DNA of 42,764 nt from Actinomycetes bacterium (GCA_021787035.1 JAJYMM010000196.1:1-42764); one strand, 5' to 3'; shown: positions 19,383 through 29,060, counted from the stretch's first letter. The notes: generated by a model from the letters alone, not told the origin. Translations and numbers: made by a program.

Positions 19383-20693
19383 ATGACGCGGCACCAACGG
19401 TCCCGCTACCTGGCCTTCGGGGCGCTCCTGGGCCGCCGGAGCGCGCGCTTTCGCCTGACCGCGCTCTACTGCTGTCTCTTCCTCCCCTCGGGTGCCCTGC
19501 TCGTCGTAATCACCTACGTCTTCATTGTCTTGGTCCAGCGCCCTACGAACGTCGCCCATCTAGTCCGCAGCTTCTATTTAGTCCGCGGCTTCTCGACCCG
19601 CAGCGGGGCGGTCACCGATGGGCCGATGGCTCAGGGAGGCGGTACCAGACGCCTATTGGGGGGTACAACAACAGTGATCCTTCCTGGGCACGTAATGCTC
19701 GACGCCAGCGAGTTCCTTGTAGGTGCGTGCATCGTCCTAATAGCGATGATCGCAATTTCCGTGCTGCTCGGCTGGCTCGTGGCGGGCCGGGTCCTACGGC
19801 CCCTCCGGGTCATGACTGTGGCCACCCGCCAGATCTCCGAGCACAACTTGAACGAGCGGCTCGCGCTCGGCGGCCCCGCGGATGAGCTGAAGGACCTCGG
19901 CGATACCATCGACGGGCTCCTCGGCCGCCTCGAAGCGGCCTTTGACTCCCAGCGGCGCTTCGTCGCCAATGCCTCCCACGAGCTGCGCACCCCGCTCATG
20001 CTGAGCCAGACCATCCTCCAAGTGGCCGTGGCCGACCCGAGCAAGACCCTCGGCTCGCTCCAGGCTGCATGCCAGGAAGCCGTTGAAGCGGGCAAGGATC
20101 AGGCGCAGCTCATCGAGGCGCTACTCGTTCTGGCCCGGAGCCAACGAGGCCTTGACCATCGAGAACCCGTGGACCTTGCGGCCCTCGTCGAGGACGCACT
20201 GAAGGCCCATGGGCCATCGGCAGCCGAACGAGGGCTACAAGTCCATACTGCCACCGCAGACCGCGCTGAAGTGCCCGGGGACGCTCACCTCATCTACAGG
20301 CTGGTGTCCAACATCGTCGACAACGCGGTCCGCTACAACACCACCGGCGGGCGTGTCGAGGTCAAGGTCGCAACGAGCACGAGAGAAGCGACGCTCACAG
20401 TTGCCAACACGGGGCCCCCGGTTCCGCCAGACCAGGTCACCCGTTTGCTCGAGCCCTTCCAGCGCGCCATTCCGGACCGGACCGCTAACCCGAACGGGCT
20501 CGGCCTCGGCCTGTCCATCGTCTCCGACATCGCCAAGGCCCACGGGGCCGGCCTTGAGGTCTGTCCCCGACGTGAAGGCGGCTTGACCGTAGCCGTGAGC
20601 TTTCCGGTGGAAGCCACGCAGGTACCCAAGCTGGACGGCAACCGACTCGCGCCGAAGTGGCACGGCCGGCGCGTTCTCGTTGAACGATCGTGA
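19383..20693 (+). CDS. Sensor histidine kinase (HAMP, HisKA, HATPase)
   Basis: A 436-residue membrane kinase. There are two transmembrane helices (about 27-55 and 110-138) around a short extracytoplasmic loop of about 55 residues, then a HAMP linker (RVLRPLRVMTVATRQISEHNLNERL). HisKA has the phospho-accepting His in RRFVANASHELRTPL (about 200). The ATPase domain has N-box NIVDNAVRYN and the glycine box GLGLGLSIVSDIAKAHG. The G1 box reads NTGPPVPPDQ instead of DTGPG, as in some actinobacterial kinases. It is translationally linked to the regulator upstream. The short loop suggests sensing at the membrane or via a partner, possibly the neighbouring lipoprotein. Confidence 0.95.
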   Translation: MTRHQRSRYLAFGALLGRRSARFRLTALYCCLFLPSGALLVVITYVFIVLVQRPTNVAHLVRSFYLVRGFSTRSGAVTDGPMAQGGGTRRLLGGTTTVILPGHVMLDASEFLVGACIVLIAMIAISVLLGWLVAGRVLRPLRVMTVATRQISEHNLNERLALGGPADELKDLGDTIDGLLGRLEAAFDSQRRFVANASHELRTPLMLSQTILQVAVADPSKTLGSLQAACQEAVEAGKDQAQLIEALLVLARSQRGLDHREPVDLAALVEDALKAHGPSAAERGLQVHTATADRAEVPGDAHLIYRLVSNIVDNAVRYNTTGGRVEVKVATSTREATLTVANTGPPVPPDQVTRLLEPFQRAIPDRTANPNGLGLGLSIVSDIAKAHGAGLEVCPRREGGLTVAVSFPVEATQVPKLDGNRLAPKWHGRRVLVERS

Positions 20694-20709
20694 CCGTTGG
20701 GTCCGCAGT

Positions 20710-20955
20710 TAACGCCCCCGGGCAGGGCGTCGTCCTCGGTGCCCGGCCGGTCGTTGATCCCGGCCCTCGCCAACATCAGCGTGCGTCCGGTGCTCACCAG
20801 CGGCTTGTCCGTGCCCTTCAGCGCTTCACCGAGCGCCTGTAGCGCGTTGAAGTCGGCCTCGACGGCGCTCATGAAGTCGCCGCTCAACATGCCCTCGTGC
20901 TTGAAGGCGAGGTGGACCACGCCGTCTGCTCTGGCGGCGGCTTGGCCCAGGCGCA
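20710..20955 (-). pseudogene. Fragment of an NAD-dependent epimerase/SDR-type gene
   Basis: The minus strand reads AAARADGVVHLAFKHE, then GDFMSAVEADFNALQALGEALKGTDKPLV and LMLARAGI...PGTEDDALPGGV. This is the middle (about residues 60-150) of an extended SDR/NAD(P)-binding protein. The N-terminal Rossmann glycine motif and the C-terminal half are missing. The left break abuts the kinase stop codon, and the right break abuts the TetR fragment on the other strand. No start codon is in a plausible place. It is dead. Confidence 0.8.
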
Positions 20956-21491
20956 CCTTCTTTCGCCACTTCACGGACAAGCGCGAGGTGCTCTTCAGCG
21001 GGGTCGAACAGCTCGCGGAGGTCTGGCTCGACGCCGTCTCCGTCGCGCCGGCGGGCGCGGAGCCGCTGGCGATCGTGGCCGCCGGGTTTGGACCGCTCGC
21101 GGGGATGTTCGAGGATCGGCTCGAGTTCGCCCGCCGGCGGGCCCGGATCATCGCCACCAACCCCGAGCTCGTCGAGCGCGAGCTGATCAAGTTGCAAGGC
21201 CTCGCAGGGGAGCTCGAGCACGCGCTGGTCGCCCGCGGCGTGGGACTGAACGCAGCGGTCCTTGCGGCCCAGGCGGGCGTGACCGTATTCCACGTCGCCT
21301 TCACCCACTGGGTCGAGCAAGACGACCCCTCAGCTTTCCGGCGACTTCTCGATGAATCGCTGGAAGAGCTGCGAGAAGTGGTCGCGGCGACACCGGTACG
21401 GGCGGCGCAACGGTACCGACCTCCTAACCGACCACCCGGTCGAAGGCCTCTGGATCTGACCGGCAGAGATCATTTTCGCGGGGCGAGGTAA
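20952..21491 (+). pseudogene. TetR-family regulator lacking its DNA-binding N-terminus
   Basis: Homology begins abruptly at RTFFRHFTDKREVLFSG, the end of a TetR helix-turn-helix, and continues with an intact-looking ligand domain (QLAEVWLDAV...RARIIATNPELVERELIKLQGLAGELEHALVARG...FHVAFTHWVEQ). The first about 45 residues, including most of the DNA-binding domain, are absent and replaced by antisense SDR sequence. The frame is open upstream but reads SDR antisense. It is likely a pseudogene. Confidence 0.8.
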
Positions 21492-21502
21492 ATCGCTCGC
21501 AC

Positions 21503-23215
21503 CTATTTGGCATCCCTTCGCAGGTCGCTGGCGATCTGGCCACAGCTGGCCGCGGGGCGCGCACCGGCGCTCTTTGGGTAGGCGGACGCGGCCAGGGAGG
21601 GGACCTGCCAGGCGCTTGCCGCGTAGCTGATCGCCTTTTCCGCTAAGGCCAGGAGCTGGTCGCCGTCCACCGGGCGGTCCTCGAGCACTTCGGACACGAT
21701 CTTGGCGAAGGCGGGAGTCTCGATAAGGCCACCATGGAAGGCTGGAAGCACGACCGAAGGGTAAGGCAGTTTGATGGTGGCGGGCGTCGCGGTGGCGTCT
21801 GCGAGAGGCAAGAGGGCGAACTGACGGGTACCGGTGAGCGGGCAAACCATTGCCTCCCTCACGAGAGGGCCTTGGCGGTCGAGTGACGCCAATAGGGGGT
21901 TGTCGGGAGAAAGGTCGACCGGCGACACGGACTGGAACGCGTCGCCGATCAACTGCATGGCCGTACTCGAGGCAACTCCCCAGCCGGTGTTGCCCGTGGT
22001 TGGGTACCAAACCCGCCCCGGGCTGACGAGCGGGCTCGCCATCACGAGTGCCGCCACGTAGGGGTCGTGGTACGCCAGGAGGGCTGTCTTCGCGATGAGC
22101 GCTCCCTCGCTCTCAGCTACGACGTCCACACGGCGTCCTGTCCGGTGATGGAGCGCGGCGACCTGCCGGAGGAGCATGCGGCCGAGCTTTGTGAAGGGCT
22201 TGGCGGTGTCGGCGCCGTCGTAGGGCAGCGGAGAGCCTGAACTGGTGAGGCCGCGATAGGAGAAAGGTTGCTCAATGAAGTTGCCTGGTATTGGGTGCTC
22301 GGAGGTGCCGTCCCAGCTCGAGCCGTACCCGGAGACCACGAGTAGCGCCGTCCCCGTCCCACCCCCATCTTCGGGCGGCACGGCGAGTGGCCCGAAGGTA
22401 TCGGCGGGCGATTTCCTCGCTGCGTCGAAGCCGACGATCGTCCCACCTACGACGACGGCCGCAAGCGTAGCCACGGACAGCGCGGCCACCGGGACCTTGT
22501 GCCTCGAGGGCGCTCGGTCGGCAACGGCGTGGACGATGCCGAACCAGGACCAGGCATTGAACAGCCCCGAGAGCGCGGCGACGGCAGGCCAGAGCACTCG
22601 CGGGGCGGCTGACATCGCGGCGCTGGAGGCACTCAGTACGGCGAAGGCCAGTGCGACCCAGCCGATGGCGCGCAGGGAAAAGAACCTCCGCCACCAGTCC
22701 CCGCTCACTGCTGCAGGGTGTATGACGAAGGCCACGAGAAGGGCCAACGGGACGGCCGCCAGGAACAGCCAGGACACGGGCACGGCGGCCAGGCCGAAGA
22801 GGAGCGCGACGCTCGGTACCAGGAGCAAGGAGGCGAGTGCAGTGGCTATCACCCCCCGCGCGGCGAGCCTTGCCGGGGAGGGCCGCGCTACGTGCTCAGG
22901 CCAGGAGAGGCCGATTGAAAGCGCTGTCACCGCGCCCCGAAAAACCAACATGGCGGTCAACTCGGCGGCCAGGGCCCACCAGGAGTACTGGTAGACGCTG
23001 ATCCAGCGGAGGTCGCCAAAGACGCCGAAAGGCGCAATTGCGCTCGCCTGCGGGGCGAGGTCAGGCCGGGCTCCTGGGTCGAGGCCCATTACGAGACCCG
23101 TCTCAGCCAAGTTGAGCCCGACGCAAACCAGAGCGAGCTCAGGCCAACGAGGCGCTGAGGACAGCGCATGGGTCAAGCGGGCCGACCCTTGGCCCGCTCT
23201 GGGAGCCTGGGCCAT
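21503..23215 (-). CDS. Membrane protein with C-terminal alpha/beta-hydrolase-like domain
   Basis: A 570-residue protein I cannot assign to a named family. The N-terminal half has about six to seven hydrophobic helices (about 25-45, 78-102, 120-166, 184-232, 243-263). From about residue 285 it is soluble and looks like an alpha/beta hydrolase: strand TALLVVSGYGSSWDG, nucleophile elbow VVAESEGAL (Ser369), possible acid Asp473 (LLPLADA) and His494 (LPAFHGGL). The elbow is A-E-S-E-G rather than the usual G-x-S-x-G. A TATCGT hexamer seven bases before ATG 23215 suggests a leaderless start. The topology suggests a lipase/esterase domain tethered to the membrane. The triad assignment is inference. 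Confidence 0.75.
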   Translation of the reverse strand: MAQAPRAGQGSARLTHALSSAPRWPELALVCVGLNLAETGLVMGLDPGARPDLAPQASAIAPFGVFGDLRWISVYQYSWWALAAELTAMLVFRGAVTALSIGLSWPEHVARPSPARLAARGVIATALASLLLVPSVALLFGLAAVPVSWLFLAAVPLALLVAFVIHPAAVSGDWWRRFFSLRAIGWVALAFAVLSASSAAMSAAPRVLWPAVAALSGLFNAWSWFGIVHAVADRAPSRHKVPVAALSVATLAAVVVGGTIVGFDAARKSPADTFGPLAVPPEDGGGTGTALLVVSGYGSSWDGTSEHPIPGNFIEQPFSYRGLTSSGSPLPYDGADTAKPFTKLGRMLLRQVAALHHRTGRRVDVVAESEGALIAKTALLAYHDPYVAALVMASPLVSPGRVWYPTTGNTGWGVASSTAMQLIGDAFQSVSPVDLSPDNPLLASLDRQGPLVREAMVCPLTGTRQFALLPLADATATPATIKLPYPSVVLPAFHGGLIETPAFAKIVSEVLEDRPVDGDQLLALAEKAISYAASAWQVPSLAASAYPKSAGARPAASCGQIASDLRRDAK

Positions 23216-23273
23216 AGTTAAGACGATACCGCCACCCTGGGCGTGCCCGTCGGTTGGTGCGGTGCGTGAACCG

Positions 23274-26000
23274 TTAGTGGCCGGTAGCCCTCCGGGGAGC
23301 GCTTGCCCGTTCCGGCTTGGGTTCGCTCTGAGGGCTGGCGCCTGCGTCGGTGGCTCGCCTGTCTAGATGGAGGCGCGTGACCGAGCCGTAGCCGGCCGCC
23401 GAAGCCGCGAGCAACCACTTTTCGCACTGAGGAGCCGGTAGCGGGCGCGCGAGGAAAAAGCCTTGTGCCGCGTCGCAACCGAGCCCTTCGAGGTGCGCAA
23501 GGGTGGCCTGGTCCTCGACGCCCTCGGCCGTGACGCTGCGGCCGAGGCTGCGAGCGAGCTCGATCGTGGAGCGGACGATGGCCTCGTCGCCTTTGTCGTG
23601 CATGATCTCTTTCACGAACGAGCGGTCGATCTTCAGCTCGTGGAAGGGCAGGTGCTTCAGGCGGCTGAGGGAGGAGAACCCGGTCCCGTAGTCGTCGATC
23701 GACAAGGTGATTCCAAGCCGGCGCAACCTCGAGAGGACGCGGAGGGAACCTTGGGGGTCTGCCATGGCCGAAGACTCCGTCAGTTCCAAGGTAAGTGTGC
23801 CGGGCTCGAGGCCGGCTTGATCGAGCACCTCGCCAAGCCGTTCGGCGATGTCCATGCTCATGAGGCTTCGGGCGGAGAAATTGACAGCCATGTGCAGGCT
23901 GGGCACGACCAACTCCCTCCAGGCCTTGGCCTGGCTCAGTGCCGTGTCCAAGACCCACCAAGTGAGCTGGTCGATCAGACCCGCGCTCTCGGCGACCGGG
24001 ATGAACTCGTTGGGTGAGATCGGGCCGAACCGGTCGTGGTCCCAACGCAACAGCGCTTCGCAGCTCACTACCTTCCCCGAGGACAGCTCGACGACAGGCT
24101 GGTACCAGACTTCGAGGTCGCCGACCTCGACGGCCCTGCGCAGCTCGGTGGCGATCATGAGGCGCCTGAGGGTGCTCTGGTCGGCCGCCCTGTCGTAGAA
24201 CCGCGCGCCCCCACCCGAGCGCTTTGCCGTGTACATGGCTATATCTGCGTGGCGCATCAAAGCCGTGGCGTCGTGGCTGTGCGAGGGCGATACTGCCACG
24301 CCCAGGCTCGCGCGGACGTCAAGTACGAGCCCTTCGACGGCCAAGGGTCTTCTGATCAGGTCGAGCACCTCATCGGCTTTGGACGAGATCGCGGCCTCAC
24401 TCGGTGCGTTCGGCATCAGCACGGCGAACTCGTCCCCGCCGAGGCGGGCCACCACGTCGCCTCCCCGTGCGAGGGGTGCGAGGCGGTGCGCGACCTCAGT
24501 CAAGATGGCATCGCCGGTCTGGTGGCCGAGGGTATCGTTCACCTCCTTAAACCCGTCGAGGTCGACGAGCATGACGGCGACGCTTCCCTTGGCGTCCTTC
24601 CCGTCGAGGGCTTGTTCCAGGCGCTCCGACAAGAACGACCGGTTGGGCAGGCTCGTGAGCGAGTCGTGTTGGGCTTGGTGCTGGCGCACTTCTGCTTCGA
24701 GGCGGAGCGCCTCGAGCAGCCGCGTGCTGCGAAGCGAGACACCGGCGTTGGCGGCCAAGACCTCCAAGAAGCGGAGCTCCCTGTCGCTAAAGCCGTCGTG
24801 CCTGAACGCACGGTCGGCCACAAGGAGGTACCCAGCGCTCGGGTCGTCGTGCTGGAGGGGCGCCACCAAGCCCTCACGCAGGCCGTGCTCGCGGAGGGCC
24901 TTGCCGAGCTCGCCGTCGACTTCGGAGCTTCGCTGCCGGCCGTCGCCGTCCACTTCTGCGCTTCGCTGGGTGCCCTCGCTGAAACGCATCGCACCCCGCT
25001 CGAAGGCGATCTTGTCGAGCGGAGATGGCTCTGCCTGAGGCTCGATCTCGGGCTCTCCTTCGTCGACAAGGGTGCAGTGGAGGGCAACCCCCTTGTCAGC
25101 CCCGCCGCCGACGGTCGCGCCTATGCGAGCACCCATCGGGAAGACGAGCTCCGCGTGGTTCGCCGACAGCAGCGCACGGGCCTCTTCGAGGACAGTGCCG
25201 ATCACTGCTGGCGCCTCGATCAGGGATGACAGGTTGCGAGTAAAGCCGTAGAGCCGCTCCAGGCTGGTATAGCGCTGGCTTGCCACGGCCGCCTCTCGGT
25301 AGGCGAGGACGGCGGCTCCGGCCACGGCTACGAACAGCAACACCCCCCAGTTGTTGACCCAGATCAAAGAGACGGCAACCAAGCCGCCAAGCGTGCAGAG
25401 GACTACTCCCAACGAGGTCTGGACGAGGATCGGCTTCACGGCTGGGTGACGCCAGCGGGGGTCGACCGTGGCCATTACGCTGAGCAAGAGCGCTGCGTTC
25501 ACGGCATTGACGGCGGCTATGGCGACCCCGCTGACGACCCAGCCGTGCGGGCTTGTCGGGATGCCACTGCCGATGAGCTCGTCGTAGACGAGGATGCCTA
25601 TGGCGGCGCTTGCTGCGTAAATGAGCCAGTTGGTGAGGATCTTGATGGGCTGGACACGTCGCTGCGCTCCTGCCGCAAGGTGCCCGGTCGAGACGGCGAG
25701 CAGTGCGAGGAGCGGGGACAGGAACACGGTCGCTACGAGGGCCGATATTTCTGAGAGGGCCATCGAAACGCTGTAGCGGCGGTTGCGTACCGGGACAGGA
25801 CGCACGAACGCCGCCCAGACGCCTATTGCGACAAGGGCGAAAAACCACGGGTGGTCCCCGCCGACGGCCCGGCGCCCGGCAAGGCCGAATACATAGACGG
25901 TGGCCGTCGCGCCCGCGAGGAGAGCGGCGAGCACGAGGGCACGCCCTGTGCTCAGGGTGCCCCGCCTATCCGGCGTCTTCTGCCTCCTTGTTCGCTTCAA
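23274..26000 (-). CDS. Membrane GGDEF-EAL cyclic-di-GMP enzyme
   Basis: A protein of about 908 residues (970 if the GTG at 26186 is used). The order is an N-terminal block of about eight helices, a GAF-like region, then GGDEF and EAL domains. Diguanylate cyclase residues are intact (RLGGDEFAVL), and an RxxD product-inhibition site lies five residues earlier (RGGD). The phosphodiesterase signatures are also intact: CEALLRWDH, MAVNFSARSL, LELTES, IDDYGTGFSSL, KIDRSFVKEI and TAEGVED. Both activities are therefore possible, giving local control of c-di-GMP. I chose TTG 26000 because the sequence before it reads like non-coding DNA; the start is uncertain. A 36-bp-spaced imperfect repeat encodes two SSEVDG-like stretches in the GAF region. 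Confidence 0.94.
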   Translation of the reverse strand: MKRTRRQKTPDRRGTLSTGRALVLAALLAGATATVYVFGLAGRRAVGGDHPWFFALVAIGVWAAFVRPVPVRNRRYSVSMALSEISALVATVFLSPLLALLAVSTGHLAAGAQRRVQPIKILTNWLIYAASAAIGILVYDELIGSGIPTSPHGWVVSGVAIAAVNAVNAALLLSVMATVDPRWRHPAVKPILVQTSLGVVLCTLGGLVAVSLIWVNNWGVLLFVAVAGAAVLAYREAAVASQRYTSLERLYGFTRNLSSLIEAPAVIGTVLEEARALLSANHAELVFPMGARIGATVGGGADKGVALHCTLVDEGEPEIEPQAEPSPLDKIAFERGAMRFSEGTQRSAEVDGDGRQRSSEVDGELGKALREHGLREGLVAPLQHDDPSAGYLLVADRAFRHDGFSDRELRFLEVLAANAGVSLRSTRLLEALRLEAEVRQHQAQHDSLTSLPNRSFLSERLEQALDGKDAKGSVAVMLVDLDGFKEVNDTLGHQTGDAILTEVAHRLAPLARGGDVVARLGGDEFAVLMPNAPSEAAISSKADEVLDLIRRPLAVEGLVLDVRASLGVAVSPSHSHDATALMRHADIAMYTAKRSGGGARFYDRAADQSTLRRLMIATELRRAVEVGDLEVWYQPVVELSSGKVVSCEALLRWDHDRFGPISPNEFIPVAESAGLIDQLTWWVLDTALSQAKAWRELVVPSLHMAVNFSARSLMSMDIAERLGEVLDQAGLEPGTLTLELTESSAMADPQGSLRVLSRLRRLGITLSIDDYGTGFSSLSRLKHLPFHELKIDRSFVKEIMHDKGDEAIVRSTIELARSLGRSVTAEGVEDQATLAHLEGLGCDAAQGFFLARPLPAPQCEKWLLAASAAGYGSVTRLHLDRRATDAGASPQSEPKPERASAPRRATGH

Positions 26001-26271
26001 TGACCCAGCCTCGAAGACGGGTTGACGCTGACGACCTGGAAGGCGGCCAAGCCCAAGTCTAGAGGAAGAAACTACCTTTCGACGCGATCGGGTGCCCGGG
26101 GTTTGTAATGCTAGGTAAAACGCGAAAATTGCGCAGGAAAGCGCACCTTTGTCCCATTTGTGCAAGCGACGGAACAACCATTGCACGGGCTGCTAGCCTC
26201 CTATGCAACATAGTCAAAAGAGATAGCCGCGGCTCGTTTGTGAGGGTCTCTAGCAGGTAAAAGAGGTACGG

Positions 26272-27702
26272 TTGAGGCGCCAGCCCGCTCGGCCTGCCGC
26301 GTCCGCGGCGGGCGCAACGACAGGTACCGATAGTGCTAGCACTGGCCGGGCTCCAGCCGGGGGCCGCTCCAAGCGCGTGCGCCTGGGAGAGCGGTTCTGG
26401 CGCTTGTGGTGGGCCACGGCCTTGTCGTCCACCGGTGACGGCCTTGTCGGGATGGTGGCATTGCCCCTGCTGGCTCTCACGATGACCCGTAGCGCGGTTT
26501 TGATCGCCGGCGTCACGGCCGCGAACCGGGCTTCGGCGGCGCTCGCTGCGCTGCCGGCGGGTCTCTTGACCGATCGCCGGGACAGGCGGTCTTTGATGGC
26601 GGCGTCCGAGCTCTTGCCGGGCCTCGTGCTCGGCGGGTTGGTAGTCGCAATGAGCTTGCGCGCGGCAGACCTCGCGATGGTCTATGTCGCCGCCGTGGTG
26701 GTAGCCGTTTGTGAAGTTACGTACAGGCTCGCGCTGCAGGCCGTCTTCCCAGATGTCGTGGCTTCACGCGAGCAGCTCGCAGTTGGCAACGGGCGTCTCA
26801 TGTCGGCGGACGCCGCGGGCGAGCAGGTGATCGGTCCAGCGGTAGGCGGCTTCTTGTTTAGCGCAGCCCAGCGGCTCCCTTTCCTCGCTGACGCTGTGAG
26901 TTTTGTTGCCTCGGCTGTCCTGGTCCGCACGAGCGTCCCGGCGGCGCCGAGCGAAGCGGCGCCCAATCCTTCCGAGCCCGTCGGCGACGCCGCCGGTCCG
27001 CCAAGCGTCGCGCAGCCAGCCCACGACGGGAAGGCCCGACCAGCACCGTCGGCGCACAGGTCCAAGCCGACGTGGAGAGACGATCTCCGTACCGGCTTTC
27101 GGGTCTTCAACTCCAACCTGTCCCTCAAGTTACTGGCTGGGGCTGTATCGGCTGGCTCGTTCAACCAAAGCATGGTCATTGCCCTTGTCGTCATTTACGG
27201 GAGGCACGTCCTCTCGCTCTCTTCGACTGGCTACGGGGCGTTCCTTGCAGGAGCAGCTGTCCTCGGCGTGGTGGGCCTGTTCTTCGGTGGCGCGGCCCAG
27301 CGCCGCCTCGGTGCTTCGGGAGTCGTGATCGCGGGCTCGTTGGCCTGCGGTCTGTCGTACCTGGGCATGTCAGTTGCGGGCTTGGCCTGGCTGGCAGCCC
27401 TGGCCTTTGGCCTCCAAGAGCTCGGCACCGCCGTCATCAACGTGGGTTCCGTGACGACTCGCCAGCAGATCATCCCCAAGCAACTGTTCGGGCGTGTCGG
27501 GAGCGTTCACCGCCTCTTCGTCCAGACCGCGGCGCCAGCCGGTGCCATCGTCGGTGGCATCGTCGCAGATGCATGGGGGGTAAGGTCCGCCTTTCTCGTG
27601 GCCGGGGCCCTCGAGTTAGTACTGATCGGGCTCCTCACGCCCGCGCTCCGCCGCAACCTCCCTGGCGTCGCTGTTGCGTCCCAGCCGGCGCCCGCCACAT
27701 AG
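26272..27702 (+). CDS. MFS exporter (MFS_3/EntS-like)
   Basis: A 476-residue major facilitator transporter with about twelve helices. The first half has RFWRLWWATALSSTGDGLVGMVALPLLAL and the loop DRRDRRSLM after helix 3. A long polar linker rich in Pro/Ala/Ser (about 225-275) joins the halves. The second half has NQSMVIALVVIYG, GTAVINVGSVTTRQQIIP and GRVGSVHRLF, as in the MFS_3/EntS-type group that includes macrolide and siderophore exporters. The start is TTG with AAGAGG five bases upstream. About 35 polar residues precede helix 1. It is divergent from the GGDEF-EAL gene and convergent with bioA across a repeat array. Substrate unknown. Confidence 0.92.
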   Translation: MRRQPARPAASAAGATTGTDSASTGRAPAGGRSKRVRLGERFWRLWWATALSSTGDGLVGMVALPLLALTMTRSAVLIAGVTAANRASAALAALPAGLLTDRRDRRSLMAASELLPGLVLGGLVVAMSLRAADLAMVYVAAVVVAVCEVTYRLALQAVFPDVVASREQLAVGNGRLMSADAAGEQVIGPAVGGFLFSAAQRLPFLADAVSFVASAVLVRTSVPAAPSEAAPNPSEPVGDAAGPPSVAQPAHDGKARPAPSAHRSKPTWRDDLRTGFRVFNSNLSLKLLAGAVSAGSFNQSMVIALVVIYGRHVLSLSSTGYGAFLAGAAVLGVVGLFFGGAAQRRLGASGVVIAGSLACGLSYLGMSVAGLAWLAALAFGLQELGTAVINVGSVTTRQQIIPKQLFGRVGSVHRLFVQTAAPAGAIVGGIVADAWGVRSAFLVAGALELVLIGLLTPALRRNLPGVAVASQPAPAT

Positions 27703-27704
27703 TA

Positions 27705-27763
27705 CCTCGGGCCCCATACAACCTCGGGCCCCATACAACCTCGGGCCCCATACAACCTCGGGG
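27705..27763. repeat. 17-bp tandem repeat between MFS gene and bioA
   Basis: Three perfect copies of CCTCGGGCCCCATACAA plus a partial fourth fill the gap between two convergent genes. Each unit carries the palindrome GGGCCC. Any role in transcription termination is a guess. Confidence 0.95.
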
Positions 27764-27776
27764 TGCCCGCTTGGGC

Positions 27777-29060
27777 TCAGCTGGCCTGGGCGGCAGCAAC
27801 CACGGCGGTGCCGATCTGGAGGAGCTCGTCGTCGGTGCATATGTAGGGAGGCATTGTGTACACGAGGTCCCTGAACGGGCGGAGCCAAACGCCGGCGGAT
27901 GTAGCGGCTTGGGTAGCGGCCGCAACGTCAACGGGGTGATCGAGTTGCACGACCCCGATCGCGCCGAGGCAGCGCACGTTGGCCACGCCGGATAGCGCGC
28001 TTGCCGGATCGAGAGCCTCGCGAAGGCGCCCTTCGATGTGCGTTATGCGCTCCGGAAGGCCAGGGCGGAGGACGAGGGCGGTCGAGGCGAGCGCCGCCGC
28101 GCAGGCGAGAGGGTTGGCCATGAAAGTCGGGCCGTGCACCAAGGCGCCAGCTTCGCCTCCAGAGACGACGTCGGCCACCTCCGCGGTGCAGATCATGGCG
28201 GCGAGGGACAGGTAGCCGCCGGTGAGCGCCTTCCCTACGCACATGATGTCGGGCGATACCCCTGCGGCCTGGCACGCCCAGAGGGAGCCCGTGCGCCCGA
28301 AGCCGGTTGCGATCTCGTCAAGCACGAGGAGAGCGCCGTGCTCGTCTGCCACCTCTCTCAGTACCCGGACGTAACCGGGGTCGTAGAACCACATCCCACC
28401 GGCACCCTGTACGACCGGTTCCGCTATCACTGCGGCGATTTCGCTCCCGTGCTCGCCCGCTATCAAGCGGACGGCGGTCTCCCACCCCGGGTCGACCCCT
28501 TCTCCGGCCGGTGGTCGAGGCAGGAAGAACTGGCGGGGGAGGTAGGGCCCAAAAAGATGGTGCATACCTCCGACCGGGTCACAGACAGACATCGCGCCCA
28601 AGGTGTCCCCGTGGTACCCGCCGGCCAGTGCGAGGAACTTGGCCCTTGAGGGGCGGCCTAGGTTGCGCTGGTACTGGAGAGATGCCTTCAGGGCGACCTC
28701 CACCGAGACGGACCCGGAGTCGGCAAAAAAGACCCGGTCGAGGCCGTTGGGAGCCATGTCGGACAGCCTGTTCGCTAATTGGATAGCTGGCGCGTGCGTC
28801 AGCCCGCCGAACATGACGTGCGCCATCTCACCGAGCTGGGCTTCCACGGCCGCATCGAGATCACGGTGGCGGTAGCCCCAGATGGCCGCCCACCACGATG
28901 ACATGGCGTCGACGAGCTCTCGCCCGTCAGCCAAACGGAGCCGCACTCCCGAGGCGGATGCCACTGGCAGCGGGGGAAGGGCCGCGGGCAGTGGGGCGTA
29001 AGGGTGCCAGACGTGCTCTCGGTCATAGCTGAGGAGCTCGTCCCAGTCCGAGGTGGCCAT
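27777..29060 (-). CDS. bioA: Adenosylmethionine-8-amino-7-oxononanoate aminotransferase
   Basis: A 427-residue PLP aminotransferase of biotin synthesis. It makes 7,8-diaminopelargonate from KAPA using S-adenosylmethionine. It has the BioA-specific [16 protein letters not shown] near the N-terminus, [30 protein letters not shown] and the lysine region [15 protein letters not shown], ending [20 protein letters not shown]. Start candidates are ATG 29060 and ATG 29075; neither has a good Shine-Dalgarno, and a much longer frame to 29228 crosses a tandem repeat and is unlikely. No other biotin gene is nearby. Confidence 0.95.
   Translation of the reverse strand: MATSDWDELLSYDREHVWHPYAPLPAALPPLPVASASGVRLRLADGRELVDAMSSWWAAIWGYRHRDLDAAVEAQLGEMAHVMFGGLTHAPAIQLANRLSDMAPNGLDRVFFADSGSVSVEVALKASLQYQRNLGRPSRAKFLALAGGYHGDTLGAMSVCDPVGGMHHLFGPYLPRQFFLPRPPAGEGVDPGWETAVRLIAGEHGSEIAAVIAEPVVQGAGGMWFYDPGYVRVLREVADEHGALLVLDEIATGFGRTGSLWACQAAGVSPDIMCVGKALTGGYLSLAAMICTAEVADVVSGGEAGALVHGPTFMANPLACAAALASTALVLRPGLPERITHIEGRLREALDPASALSGVANVRCLGAIGVVQLDHPVDVAAATQAATSAGVWLRPFRDLVYTMPPYICTDDELLQIGTAVVAAAQAS

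Noticed and set aside
20697..21491. A 264-residue TetR protein as an intact gene
   Set aside because: The first about 85 residues are antisense SDR sequence and the DNA-binding helices are missing.
24036..25229. A 397-codon plus-strand frame opposite the GGDEF-EAL gene
   Set aside because: It is an antisense shadow; the minus strand carries complete GGDEF and EAL motifs.
26001..26186. N-terminal extension of the GGDEF-EAL protein to the GTG at 26186
   Set aside because: The added residues are not like coding sequence and the DNA is AT-richer, as in a promoter region. It cannot be excluded fully.
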